Shown here piece by piece: positions 25,169 to 33,747 of a DNA stretch of 64,000 nt. The stretch is taken from assembly GCA_002730035.1 (NCBI GenBank), contig PBYU01000021.1, positions 52,597 through 116,596 of the forward strand, given 5' to 3'. The position numbers were made by a program, and so were the translations under genes. The notes beneath the pieces are model-generated. The model ran no database searches. It was not told where the DNA came from and was given only the letters and a program-made list of their open reading frames with translations. This stretch comes from Gammaproteobacteria bacterium. GTDB taxonomy: Bacteria; Pseudomonadota; Gammaproteobacteria; Pseudomonadales; Pseudohongiellaceae. The stretch's first letter is position 1. Each line of letters begins with the position of its first letter.

Positions 25169-27160
25169 AGCCATTGCAGTGAGCGAGCTGCCAGTCTGCA
25201 TTATGACGTACTGCTTGCCATCATGCACCCAGGAGCTCATGCCATAACGGGTCGCTGCCGGCACTTCCACGCGTGCTAATTCCTCACCAGTGGTCTTGTC
25301 TACGGCAAAGAGATGTGGCGTACCATCACTGGTGATATTGCTATAAATCAGCATGTTAGCTGTCACAACCATTTGGCCCACCGCACCTGAACCGGTATTG
25401 CCGATATCGACTCCCGCCAGCGCAGGCAGATTCTGAATGCGCTCCGGGGTATAACCGGCTGGTAGCATCCATAGGTGATCGCCGCTGTTCATGTCGATCG
25501 CCGTAATACGACTATAGGGTGGCTTCCAGAGCGGAATTCCCGCCGGATGCCGTGGCGATGGACCGCCACTGGCAGCTGCATAGCGGGATAGCGTCGCGCC
25601 GGTTGGCGCTTCGTAATAGGTATCCGCTTCCTCGCCCGTGACCAGTCGTCGTGATCCGCAACTGTAGCGGGACATGATGTACATCACTCCGGATGCAGGA
25701 TCGGCCACCGGCGGGTGAGTAATGTTCACCGCGCCTGAGGGACACATCAGTGAGGCCAGCTTGCCCGAAGGGTGATTGGCTTGGATCGGAGGATTGAACA
25801 GGGGGCCCATATTGAACTCGGCCACTGCCTCCAGTGCCTGACGTCGAATCTCTGGAGTGAAATCTGCCAGTAACTCTTCGCTGGAACCGGTGTATTCAAA
25901 CGGTGGCGGCTTGGTCGGTATGGGTTGAGTCGCAGCAAGCTGCTCACCGGGCACAGTGGACGCCGGCATAGGCACTTCTTCGATTGGCCATATGGGCTCA
26001 CCGGTCTCACGATTGAAGGTATAGACAATACCCTGCTTGGTAGCCTGGGCGACGATCGGCGTGATCCCGTTGGGTGTGTTTACATCCAGCAGAATCGGGG
26101 CCGTCGGCGTGTCGAAGTTCCAAATATCATGGTGCACCATCTGGAAATGCCAGGCTCTTTCGCCGGTGCTGGCATTGAGCACAATCAGACTGGTGCCATA
26201 CAGGTTGTCACCAGGGTGGTGACCACCGTAATAGTCGATGGTGACCCCATTGGTGGGGATGTAAACCAGGTCCAGTTCGGGATCAGCGGAGATGGGAGCC
26301 CAGGATGAGATGTCTCCGGTATATTGCCAGGCATCGTTTTCCCAGGTTTCATGACCGTACTCGCCGGGCTGGGGAAGCACGTTGAATTTCCACAGAAATT
26401 CGCCGCTGCGTGCATCGTAGCCGAGAATATCCCCTGGTACGTTTTCGATGCGGGACTGGTGATAGCCCTGCTCGGCGGAATTACCGACGATGATAACGTC
26501 GTTAACTACAATTGGTGGTGAGGAAGAGGTGATATAACCTCGTTCCAGGGGCAGTCCTTCGTAGGGATCGTAGGGATGACCCAGATCTTTCAGCAGATCG
26601 ACTACACCGGTTTCCGGAAATCCTTCGACTGGAACCTTCTCGCCGAAGCCTTCCAGTGGTCGGCCAGTTTCTGCATCGAGTGCCGTTAAGAAGAATCCCG
26701 GTGAAATAATGTAAATGATGTCACGGCCATCGATATTGGCATAGCCCACACCCTTGCCGTAGTCGGCCCGCATAGAATAGTTCCAGCGCGGTGTGTCGGG
26801 CTCACGGTATGACCAGATGGTTGCCCCGGATTTTGGGTCGATTGCCACCACATGACGCCGGGCTCCTGCCACGGTGTAAAGTCGGCCATTAATAAAGCTG
26901 GGAGTGGATCGACCACTCTGTGCTTCGAAGCTGGCGCCGTCCCATTCCCAGGCGACTTTCAGGTCAGCAAAATTTTCAGCCGTAATCTGATTCGCTGTTG
27001 TGGAACGGGTATGTGCGAAATCGTTACCCAGGGTCGTCCACTCAAGCGTGTCCTGCGCCGCGGCACTGAAACCGACGCTTAGAATCATGCTCAGCAGGGC
27101 TGTCTTGATCAGTCTGATGGAGTGATGTGGGGAACGAATGAGCTGACGAGTAATTATCAT
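25157..27160 (-). CDS. PQQ-dependent quinoprotein dehydrogenase
   Basis: The 667-residue exported enzyme has a signal peptide (cleavage near SAAAQD) and an eight-bladed propeller of PQQ-enzyme repeats: WTTLGNDFAHTRST, VAIDPKSGATIWSYR, LTALDAETGRP, VYIPTNG, LIVLNASTGERAWHFQMVHHDIWNFDTP and LWMLPAGYTP. It resembles the periplasmic domain of membrane glucose dehydrogenase rather than methanol dehydrogenase; no heme c motif and no membrane domain are present. It would oxidise a sugar or alcohol in the periplasm, passing electrons to quinone or a cytochrome. AGAGAGG precedes the ATG. Confidence 0.9.
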   Translation of the reverse strand: MIITRQLIRSPHHSIRLIKTALLSMILSVGFSAAAQDTLEWTTLGNDFAHTRSTTANQITAENFADLKVAWEWDGASFEAQSGRSTPSFINGRLYTVAGARRHVVAIDPKSGATIWSYREPDTPRWNYSMRADYGKGVGYANIDGRDIIYIISPGFFLTALDAETGRPLEGFGEKVPVEGFPETGVVDLLKDLGHPYDPYEGLPLERGYITSSSPPIVVNDVIIVGNSAEQGYHQSRIENVPGDILGYDARSGEFLWKFNVLPQPGEYGHETWENDAWQYTGDISSWAPISADPELDLVYIPTNGVTIDYYGGHHPGDNLYGTSLIVLNASTGERAWHFQMVHHDIWNFDTPTAPILLDVNTPNGITPIVAQATKQGIVYTFNRETGEPIWPIEEVPMPASTVPGEQLAATQPIPTKPPPFEYTGSSEELLADFTPEIRRQALEAVAEFNMGPLFNPPIQANHPSGKLASLMCPSGAVNITHPPVADPASGVMYIMSRYSCGSRRLVTGEEADTYYEAPTGATLSRYAAASGGPSPRHPAGIPLWKPPYSRITAIDMNSGDHLWMLPAGYTPERIQNLPALAGVDIGNTGSGAVGQMVVTANMLIYSNITSDGTPHLFAVDKTTGEELARVEVPAATRYGMSSWVHDGKQYVIMQTGSSLTAMALPD

Positions 27161-27596
27161 TATTGGTACCTCTCTATTTTGGGCACATCTTCTCTAATCA
27201 ATAAATTGCAAATGTGGGCAAACAATCCCCGAGAGTAACGCAGCTCGTAGGTTTTGTCATGCTGACAATGTGTCGCGGCGTGTTGCAGTCAGTGGTGGGT
27301 GCCAGCGATTAAGAACAAGCAAGCTTGCGATTCTTCTCTGAAGTCTAATGTCGAACTTCTTGTGCCGCTGCATCTGCACAAGGAAGTGGAATCAGCACAC
27401 AGGTGACAGGCTCCGGAGCCTGTCACCTGTGTGCTTTTTCGCTACATTATCCTGTCATGTGTTTAAGGCTGGCTTGGGATTCGTTCTTCCAGGATTGCTC
27501 TGACCCGATTAATTTCAGATTTCCTGTTTCGGTTTTCCTACCAATTGCCTATGATTCCGGTGCCGAGTCGTTCCGGCCAACAATAAGGGAAACATC
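27161..27596. other. 436-base divergent intergenic region
   Basis: This region separates the divergent quinoprotein and cysteine synthase genes and should contain both promoters. It holds a 42-bp perfect palindrome (listed separately). No open frame with a recognisable product, tRNA or repeat family was seen in the rest. Confidence 0.5.
27394..27435. repeat. 42-bp perfect palindrome followed by a T-run
   Basis: Twenty-one bases (27394-27414, ending GACAGGCTCC) are followed without a loop by their exact reverse complement (27415-27435). Five T residues follow on the plus strand (27435-27439). The form suits an intrinsic terminator, attenuator or small-RNA end, but it lies upstream of cysK rather than after a gene, about 160 bases before its start. 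Confidence 0.85.
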
Positions 27597-28550
27597 ATGA
27601 TCTTTAATAGTATCCTCGAAACAATCGGTAACACTCCCGTCGTAAAGCTGCAGCGCATCGGCCCCGCAAATCAGAATATTTATGCCAAACTGGAAGCGTT
27701 TAATCCCCTTGGTTCGGTGAAAGATCGACTGGCTATTGCCATTATCTTAGACGCCGAAAAAAGTGGCGCACTCAAGCCAGGCCAGACGGTAATCGAGGCG
27801 ACCTCCGGCAACACCGGCATCGCCCTGGCCATGGTGTGTGCTGCCAGGGGTTATCCCTTCGTGGCTACTATGGTTGAAACATTTTCCATCGAGCGGCGCA
27901 AAATCATGAAGGCGCTGGGTGCACGGGTGATCCTGACTCCCGCCGCCGAGCGAGGCACGGGTATGGTTAAACGCGCCGAAGAACTCGCGGCACAACACGG
28001 CTGGTTTCTGGCCCGGCAGTTCGAGAATCCCGCCAACCCGGCCTATCACCGCAACACTACCGGACCTGAGATCCTGCGGGATTTCGCTGGCGCAGAACTG
28101 GATTACTTCGTTACTGGCTGGGGCACCGGCGGCACTCTGACCGGTGCGGGGGAAGTCATCAAACTGGCTCGTCCAGACACCCAGATCATTGCCATCGAAC
28201 CGGAAGCTGCGGCACTGCTGTCTGGCAACGATTGGGCGCCTCACAAGATTCAGGGTTGGGTACCGGATTTCATTCCGGCAGTACTCGATCGATCGGTAGT
28301 CGGCAAAATTGTGCAGGTCACAGATGATGAGGCAATAGGCACCGCCAAGCGCCTCGCTGCTGAAGAGGGTATATTCTGCGGTATCTCAGCCGGTGGCACC
28401 ATGGCAGGTGCGTTCAAGGTAGCCCAGAGTGCGCCAGAGGGGAGCACCTTCCTGGTGATGCTTCCCGATACGGGTGAGCGCTATCTGTCGTCTCCCTTGT
28501 TTGCAGATATCACCGAGGAATCTGATGATGCCTGGCTGGAGTCACTTTAG
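27597..28550 (+). CDS. cysK: cysteine synthase (O-acetylserine sulfhydrylase family)
   Basis: The 317-residue PLP enzyme shows the PLP lysine Lys42 in NPLGSVKDR, the substrate loop TSGNTGIA near residue 69, GTGGTLTGAGEVIK for the PLP phosphate, and the C-terminal MLPDTGERYLSS motif with the PLP-contacting Ser/Thr region. It condenses O-acetylserine with sulfide (or acts as a related beta-replacement enzyme). CysK and CysM types are not cleanly separable by eye; the C-terminus looks CysK-like. The HCCA isomerase gene follows in the same direction. Confidence 0.9.
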   Translation: MIFNSILETIGNTPVVKLQRIGPANQNIYAKLEAFNPLGSVKDRLAIAIILDAEKSGALKPGQTVIEATSGNTGIALAMVCAARGYPFVATMVETFSIERRKIMKALGARVILTPAAERGTGMVKRAEELAAQHGWFLARQFENPANPAYHRNTTGPEILRDFAGAELDYFVTGWGTGGTLTGAGEVIKLARPDTQIIAIEPEAAALLSGNDWAPHKIQGWVPDFIPAVLDRSVVGKIVQVTDDEAIGTAKRLAAEEGIFCGISAGGTMAGAFKVAQSAPEGSTFLVMLPDTGERYLSSPLFADITEESDDAWLESL

Positions 28551-28590
28551 CAGGCCTTTATGAAATCTCCGAAACAGGCACGATAAGTTC

Positions 28591-29232
28591 ATGATGGGAT
28601 CGATCGATGTCTATTTTTCGTTCAGAAGCCCCTATTCCTATCTGGCGACACCCCAGATCTTGCAGCTGCGAGAAGATTACCAGGTAGCAGTTAATCTGCG
28701 TCCCGTCCTGCCTATCGCCGTGCGCGCCCCGGAGTTTTTCGATCCTGCCAATGCCAAGCGGGCGCGCTATATCCAGCTGGACTGGCCACGCCGTGCCGAC
28801 TTTCTCGGTTTGCCGAATCAGTGGCCGAATCCCGATCCGGTCGTGCAGGACATGCAGACATTCGAAATCGCCAAGCAGCAGCCGATTATCTACGAGCTAA
28901 CCAAGCTGGGAGTCGAAGCCCAGCGCCAGGGCAGGGGAGTCGATTTTGCCAAGCAGGTTTCTCACCTGATCTTCGGTGGAACCAGAGACTGGAACAGGGA
29001 TGACATTCTGGGCGCGGCGGTTACAGCAGCGGGGTTGGATCTGACCGAAATGAAATCCCATCTTCCCGAAGGCGATCACCTTGAGGAGATCGAACGCAAT
29101 CAGGCAAATCTGGATCAGGTAGGCCACTGGGGCGTACCTACTTTCGTCTTCGAAGCAGAGCCCTTCTTCGGGCAGGATCGCATCGCGACACTATGCTGGC
29201 GACTCGACCAGCATGGATTGAAACGTGTTTGA
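28591..29232 (+). CDS. 2-hydroxychromene-2-carboxylate isomerase-like DsbA-fold protein
   Basis: The 213-residue protein opens IDVYFSFRSPYSYLA, the HCCA isomerase/DsbA-kappa GST signature with Ser in place of the catalytic cysteines, and ends with VPTFVFEAEPFFGQDRI, containing the cis-Pro (GVPTF) that faces the glutathione site. Enzymes of this group use glutathione to isomerise cis/trans aromatic-pathway intermediates. The true substrate here is unknown. A second in-frame ATG follows the first directly. Confidence 0.87.
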   Translation: MMGSIDVYFSFRSPYSYLATPQILQLREDYQVAVNLRPVLPIAVRAPEFFDPANAKRARYIQLDWPRRADFLGLPNQWPNPDPVVQDMQTFEIAKQQPIIYELTKLGVEAQRQGRGVDFAKQVSHLIFGGTRDWNRDDILGAAVTAAGLDLTEMKSHLPEGDHLEEIERNQANLDQVGHWGVPTFVFEAEPFFGQDRIATLCWRLDQHGLKRV

Positions 29233-29269
29233 TGGGCTAGCTATGAAGGATGCCAGTAGCAGCAGTGGC

Positions 29270-29306
29270 GACCTCAGAAGATCCCCGTTGGGAATTTTCT
29301 GAGGTC
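29270..29306. terminator. hairpin between convergent genes
   Basis: GACCTCAGAA (29270-29279) and TTCTGAGGTC (29297-29306) form a perfect 10-bp stem, with an inner TCCC/GGGA pairing in the loop. It lies between the HCCA isomerase gene and the convergent TonB receptor gene and may end transcription from both sides, although the T-run is poor. Confidence 0.5.
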
Positions 29307-29323
29307 AGCTCTGGAAAATCTAC

Positions 29324-31498
29324 TTACCACTGGAACTGTGCGCGACCGAAAAGATTACGGCCACGACCAAACATGCGACTACCAACCGGCACGGCGCTAT
29401 TTACCACGCGATTAAAACCAGATAAATGATCCACATAATCTTCATCGAACAGATTCTCAGCACCCGCTGAGATTATCCAGTTATTGTCCAATACCCAGGT
29501 TAGAAACACATTGGTCAGTTCATGACTGTCTGTCTTATCCGCTGAGTTATTGCCATTAAAAGGATCGAAAGCATTGGTGAAGGAAATATCGTCCTGCTCG
29601 GCCACCAGTACCTGTTCGATCTTCGCTGTGAAGTTAGCAGTCTCGTAATACAGGGCGAGCCTCAGGTTGTCTGGGTTAACCCGATACAGGTGATCGCTGA
29701 TATCGTCGCGATCACCCTCAACCATTGAGGCGATACCTTCGAGACGCCAGTCGTTGTTCAAACGGGCGCCGAAGCTCAAATCGATACCATCGAATTCCGC
29801 GTCGGTGTTGGCAAACATCAGGGGAGTCGCATCCCCGTTGGCATTTCCGGAAACGGCTATGACCATCATGTTGGTGGCCGGTACACCCTGGATATAGTCG
29901 TCCACTTCGCGGTGATATATGCGGGGTGAGAAATAGTAGTCACCGAAATCCCAGTCAAATCCCAACTCGATCTGCTCCGCTTCTTCCGGGTCCAGTTCCG
30001 GATTTCCGACATAGTTGTTGCCATCGCCGATACCGGCATTCGCTTCCAGCGGTATCCACAGGTAACGCTCCTGGTACATCGGTGAGCGGGTCTTCTGGGC
30101 CAGGCCGAGTTCGACCACCAGATTGTCAGTGGCCTGATAGCGAGTTTTCAGAACCCAGTCCTCGTTAGTGTCCCTCTGACTGCGATCCGCTGTATTGAAG
30201 CCCTGCCGCAACATCCATACAGCGCGAGGGGGAGTGCCCATCGGCCACATCGCCGGGTTCATATCCACCATATCGGCCGGCATGGCATCTACCATGCCAG
30301 CGCTCATATCCACTTCTTCCACTCTGACACCGGCCTCGAAATACCAGCGATCGCTTGCCAACGTGGACCACTGGCCAAAGTAGGAGAGGATCTCCACGTC
30401 GATGTCGTTGAAGTTATTGACGTAGAACGGTGCGAAATCAGGGTCGGTCACTATCACATCGTGTTCTGCATCCTTGCCTTCGATACCGATCACGGCAGTT
30501 CCATTTCCGACGGCCCAGTCCAGTGCTACCTTGAAGCCGAATTCATCACTGTCGGATTCGGCAAAGCGTTTATCGTCACCAACAAATGGGGGTAGCATCA
30601 GGCTGGAGAAGTCCGGAGCGGTTCGTAACAGTGAATTACTCATACCGTGTTCGATTTCGGAACCGTAGACTCGGATCTCGAGCCCGGCGCTACCGAGTTC
30701 AGTTTTGTAGCTCGCATTCCAGACATCGGTCTCAAAAAAGGCGATATCCATGGGTAGGCTGGGAGAACCGGTATCGTCGGTTTCTATGCGATGTACATTA
30801 ATGTCGAATTCATGAACACCGCTGCGAAATCCATAACCCAGGCCATACACATCACGGTCATACTCCGTGCCAGCCACATCGCCCTCGGCCGATTCATAAT
30901 CATCCCCCTCATCGAAGCTGCCCACGGCGTAAATGCGCTGATTTTCCGAAGCAAAACCAATCACCCCAGAAATGCTTGTACCGTCATCGACGGAGCCAAA
31001 GGCGGCCTCTGTGTCACCGGTGAAATCCAAGCCGCTACCACTGGAATAGGATGGGCGTTTCCACAACGCAGTCGCTGCACCCCCGATGCCCGCGCCGGTA
31101 CTAATTGACGGAATGCCCTGTTCGACCACCAGTTCCTCCATCAGACCTGCTGGAATATGATGCAGCGGTGGCGCCATCCAGTTCGGGCCGCCACCATGAA
31201 TCAACATGCCGTCCACGCGCACGTTCATGCGCGGGCCGAACATGCCGCGATATTGAATCATCCCGGTTAATGGACCGTTGTTGTTGGCTGCACCACCGGG
31301 GACCTGGTTCATCAGTTTGGCCGGATCGACATTGGATCCAGTGCGGCGCGCGGTAAATTCCTTCTCGATAAATTCCTGGCGGCCGATGACGGTGATTTCT
31401 TCCACTTGCGCACTGGGCGTTTGAGCAACAACCGTTGTACTTCCTACCAACAGGGAAATCGACAATCCTAGTGAACTCGATAGTGTTTTAGTGCTCAC
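29324..31498 (-). CDS. TonB-dependent receptor, OprC/NosA-like (possible copper receptor)
   Basis: The 724-residue receptor starts at GTG 31498 with GGGAGAG upstream and a signal peptide ending near VVAQ. VEEITVIGR is the TonB-box region. The plug resembles OprC/NosA: NQVPGGAANNNGPLTGMIQYRGMFGPRMNVRVDGMLIHGGGPNWMAPPLHHIPAGLMEELVVEQG. A surface-loop segment near residues 405-430 is unusually Met-rich (several Met spaced two to four apart), consistent with copper binding. The barrel ends in FQW. Cargo as copper is inference from the plug and Met content. Confidence 0.85.
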   Translation of the reverse strand: MSTKTLSSSLGLSISLLVGSTTVVAQTPSAQVEEITVIGRQEFIEKEFTARRTGSNVDPAKLMNQVPGGAANNNGPLTGMIQYRGMFGPRMNVRVDGMLIHGGGPNWMAPPLHHIPAGLMEELVVEQGIPSISTGAGIGGAATALWKRPSYSSGSGLDFTGDTEAAFGSVDDGTSISGVIGFASENQRIYAVGSFDEGDDYESAEGDVAGTEYDRDVYGLGYGFRSGVHEFDINVHRIETDDTGSPSLPMDIAFFETDVWNASYKTELGSAGLEIRVYGSEIEHGMSNSLLRTAPDFSSLMLPPFVGDDKRFAESDSDEFGFKVALDWAVGNGTAVIGIEGKDAEHDVIVTDPDFAPFYVNNFNDIDVEILSYFGQWSTLASDRWYFEAGVRVEEVDMSAGMVDAMPADMVDMNPAMWPMGTPPRAVWMLRQGFNTADRSQRDTNEDWVLKTRYQATDNLVVELGLAQKTRSPMYQERYLWIPLEANAGIGDGNNYVGNPELDPEEAEQIELGFDWDFGDYYFSPRIYHREVDDYIQGVPATNMMVIAVSGNANGDATPLMFANTDAEFDGIDLSFGARLNNDWRLEGIASMVEGDRDDISDHLYRVNPDNLRLALYYETANFTAKIEQVLVAEQDDISFTNAFDPFNGNNSADKTDSHELTNVFLTWVLDNNWIISAGAENLFDEDYVDHLSGFNRVVNSAVPVGSRMFGRGRNLFGRAQFQW

Positions 31499-31691
31499 AC
31501 AGCTCTCCCTAAGCTAATTTTCAGGCAGCGTAATTATAGGCTTGTGGTGTTTTTAGACCCATGTGGCATATTGTCACACCAGCCCTGCTAATAAATGGGG
31601 CTGAATCAAAAAACACTAATTAAAATAGTCTGTTATTCAGGAATTTCGAATAAGATCAGGGCCATTTTCAAGCCAGCGAATTGATTCAATT

Positions 31692-31705
31692 TTGATACAG
31701 GTCAA
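31692..31705 (+). promoter_or_regulatory. possible FNR/Anr box
   Basis: TTGAT-ACAG-GTCAA matches the FNR/Anr/CRP-type consensus TTGAT-N4-ATCAA at nine of ten positions. It lies 77 bases upstream of the TPR gene (31782) and about 190 bases from the divergent OprC/NosA-like receptor start, in their shared 283-base intergenic region. Confidence 0.35.
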
Positions 31706-31781
31706 TATCGGTATAAGGGTTAAAACTTGATACGATTTAGCGTGGCTATGTGATTGCCAGAAAGAGTATTAGACTTCAACA

Positions 31782-32843
31782 ATGCCGACACTGTTAAAAC
31801 CTTTCGATTCGAGATACTTGGGGCTAAGCCTGGCTGTTTGTCTGTGCGTGTTTTCGACAAATCTGGTGCTTGCTCAGCAACCCTCAACATCGAGTGACGA
31901 GCAGGTAGCGGAAGCGACAGGCGTAGCAAATGAAGCCAGGGCACTGGAGATCGGCCGCGAACTGGCAGCCCGCGCAAGTGCCATTGAAAACATGCAAAGT
32001 GAGTTGGGTGTCTATGATGCCGCACTGATCGAAGCCTATGCCGATTTCGCCAACTTCTACCGGCAGCTGGAAGACTATGCCAGTGCCATTAGTCTCTATA
32101 GCGAAGCGTTGCAGATTGCCCGCATCAATACTGGTCTCTACGGCGAACAGCAATTCCCCATCATCGAAGCCTTGATCGAAAACAATGGCAAACTGGAGGA
32201 ATGGAGTGCAGTAGACGATTTGCAACAACTCAACTACCACATCTCCAGCCGGGTGTATGAATTACCCGATTCTCAGTACCTGACAGCGGTCGATGATTTT
32301 GGCGGTTGGAAGCTGCGAGTAATCCGCGAGAACCTGCTGGACCAGTCGGGCCGGGGATTGCTCAACACAGCCGAAGATCTTAGCGACTTTTATGAACGGC
32401 TTATCGAATCTGCAGAACTGCACAGCGATATCAAACCGGAGAGCCTGCTGACGATGATTTATGGCAAGTCACAGGCAGACTTGACCCTGGCCAGGTCCGC
32501 TGCCGCCACTCCCTATACCGCTTTCGAGGGAACTGCCAGTCGCTTCGTGAATCAGACTCGCTGCCAGAACGTGACTAATTCACGAGGCCAGGTAGTGCGC
32601 CAGTGTTATACCGTGCAGGTTGAAAATCCCCGCTATCGGCAATCCCAGCGCGATGCCAAGCGGATGTTTCTAACTCGTTATACCCGACAAATCACCAGCT
32701 CCATTGCGAGACTGCGGCTCATCAAGGATACCAGTAGCGAGCTGAGTAATGGCGAACACCAGCAGCTGGAGAGTCAAATCGCCGAGCTACAGACCGAATC
32801 GGAGCAACTATTGCGAGCCGCCAACCGTATGACCCTGTTCTGA
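31782..32843 (+). CDS. exported TPR-like protein, function unknown
   Basis: The 353-residue protein has a signal peptide (to about residue 31, NLVLAQQ) and one or two tetratricopeptide-like helical pairs: LIEAYADFANFYRQLEDYASAISLYSEALQIARINTG. The second half contains a Cys-pair segment (NQTRCQNVTN...VVRQCYTVQVENPRY) and a long C-terminal coiled-coil-like helix. No enzymatic motif is visible. It precedes the selenoprotein peroxiredoxin gene by 140 bases on the same strand. Confidence 0.75.
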   Translation: MPTLLKPFDSRYLGLSLAVCLCVFSTNLVLAQQPSTSSDEQVAEATGVANEARALEIGRELAARASAIENMQSELGVYDAALIEAYADFANFYRQLEDYASAISLYSEALQIARINTGLYGEQQFPIIEALIENNGKLEEWSAVDDLQQLNYHISSRVYELPDSQYLTAVDDFGGWKLRVIRENLLDQSGRGLLNTAEDLSDFYERLIESAELHSDIKPESLLTMIYGKSQADLTLARSAAATPYTAFEGTASRFVNQTRCQNVTNSRGQVVRQCYTVQVENPRYRQSQRDAKRMFLTRYTRQITSSIARLRLIKDTSSELSNGEHQQLESQIAELQTESEQLLRAANRMTLF

Positions 32844-32982
32844 GGATTCCCAATCATCCTGGCGTTGGAAAAACGCTCTCTCGACCTGTTTTTACTGGAA
32901 TTTTCCAACCACACAGGGTACAAGAGGGATGGTCGGTGGTCTGCCTGCGGGTCGCCGGTCTCTAATAATAAAGGAGAAGATT

Positions 32983-33525
32983 ATGTCTCAATTTGCCAAG
33001 CTGCTAAGTCGAGTCCTGCTGTCGGCTGTAATCGCCACGCTTGCTCTCGCTAGCCAATTTGCTGCAGCACTGGAAGAGGGTGATAAAGCGCCCGATTTCT
33101 TGCTGCAGGCATCAGATGGCAAGACCTATTCCCTGTCCCAATTTCTGGGCGTGCGACCCATGGTCATTGCCTTCTTTCCCAAAGCCTTTACCGGTGGCTG
33201 AACTATGCAATGTAAAGCGCTGCGTGACAGTGCCAGAGAAATTCAGAGTTTCGACGTTGCATACTTCATGACCAGTGTAGATACACTGGAAGACAATACG
33301 GCTTTTGCTAACGAGCATGAAGCCGGGTTTCCAATCCTGTCAGATCCTTCCAAGGAGATGACCGGTGCCTATGAAGTACTATCAGATGCAGGGTTCGCAA
33401 ATCGCTGGACCTATTACATCGATAAGCAAGGTACGATCCTGAAGATCGACAAGCAAACCAATCCGGCAACGGCGGGACGGGATTTAACCCGAACCATGGG
33501 AGAATTGGGTTTTCCCAAAAGCTAG
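32983..33525 (+). CDS. exported peroxiredoxin, selenocysteine-containing (TGA decoded at 33199-33201)
   Basis: The 180-residue protein begins at ATG 32983 with AAGGAG upstream. Residues 1-28 are a signal peptide, so the enzyme should work in the periplasm. The AhpC/TSA domain begins EGDKAPDFLLQASDGKTYSL and continues MVIAFFPKAFTGG-U-TMQCKALRDSA, with in-frame TGA at codon 73, exactly the peroxidatic cysteine position of PrxQ/AhpC-type proteins. The same frame then runs 107 more residues with conserved Prx segments (VDTLEDNTAFANEHEAGFPILSDP, RWTYYIDKQGTILKID). Cys77 (U-x3-C) is a candidate resolving or helper thiol. A SECIS-like hairpin follows the TGA. If no Sec machinery exists, it is a pseudogene; selA-D are not in this window. 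Confidence 0.82.
33217..33233 (+). promoter_or_regulatory. bacterial SECIS-like hairpin
   Basis: GCGCTG (33217-33222), loop CGTGA (33223-33227) and CAGTGC (33228-33233) form a 6-bp stem with one G-U pair. The loop has the GU that SelB recognises, 22-23 bases after the TGA, inside the range known for bacterial SECIS elements. The hairpin is within the coding frame, as in other bacterial selenoprotein genes. Confidence 0.7.
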
Positions 33526-33550
33526 AAACGCGTTTATTCGTTTTTCTCTA

Positions 33551-33584
33551 AAAAACCCGATCACTGAACGGTGATCGGGTTTTT
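33551..33584 (+). terminator. intrinsic terminator after the selenoprotein gene
   Basis: AAAAACCCGATCAC (33551-33564) pairs perfectly with GTGATCGGGTTTTT (33571-33584) around a 6-base loop, followed by more T residues. It lies 26 bases past the TAG of the selenoprotein gene, which confirms that the transcriptional unit extends to that stop rather than ending at the TGA. Confidence 0.92.
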
Positions 33585-33747
33585 TTGTGTTTTTCCACTC
33601 AACTATTAGCTAATGCTGCCAGGCTCCTTGGAATTGTGTTCGAAATATGACAATAGCTGACCCTAAAGTGACGAGCCGGGCTGCCTTGTTGTAGCGGTTC
33701 AGGCGCTGTGACAGAATACTTCACCTCAGCAGGGGTTGGAGCGAACT

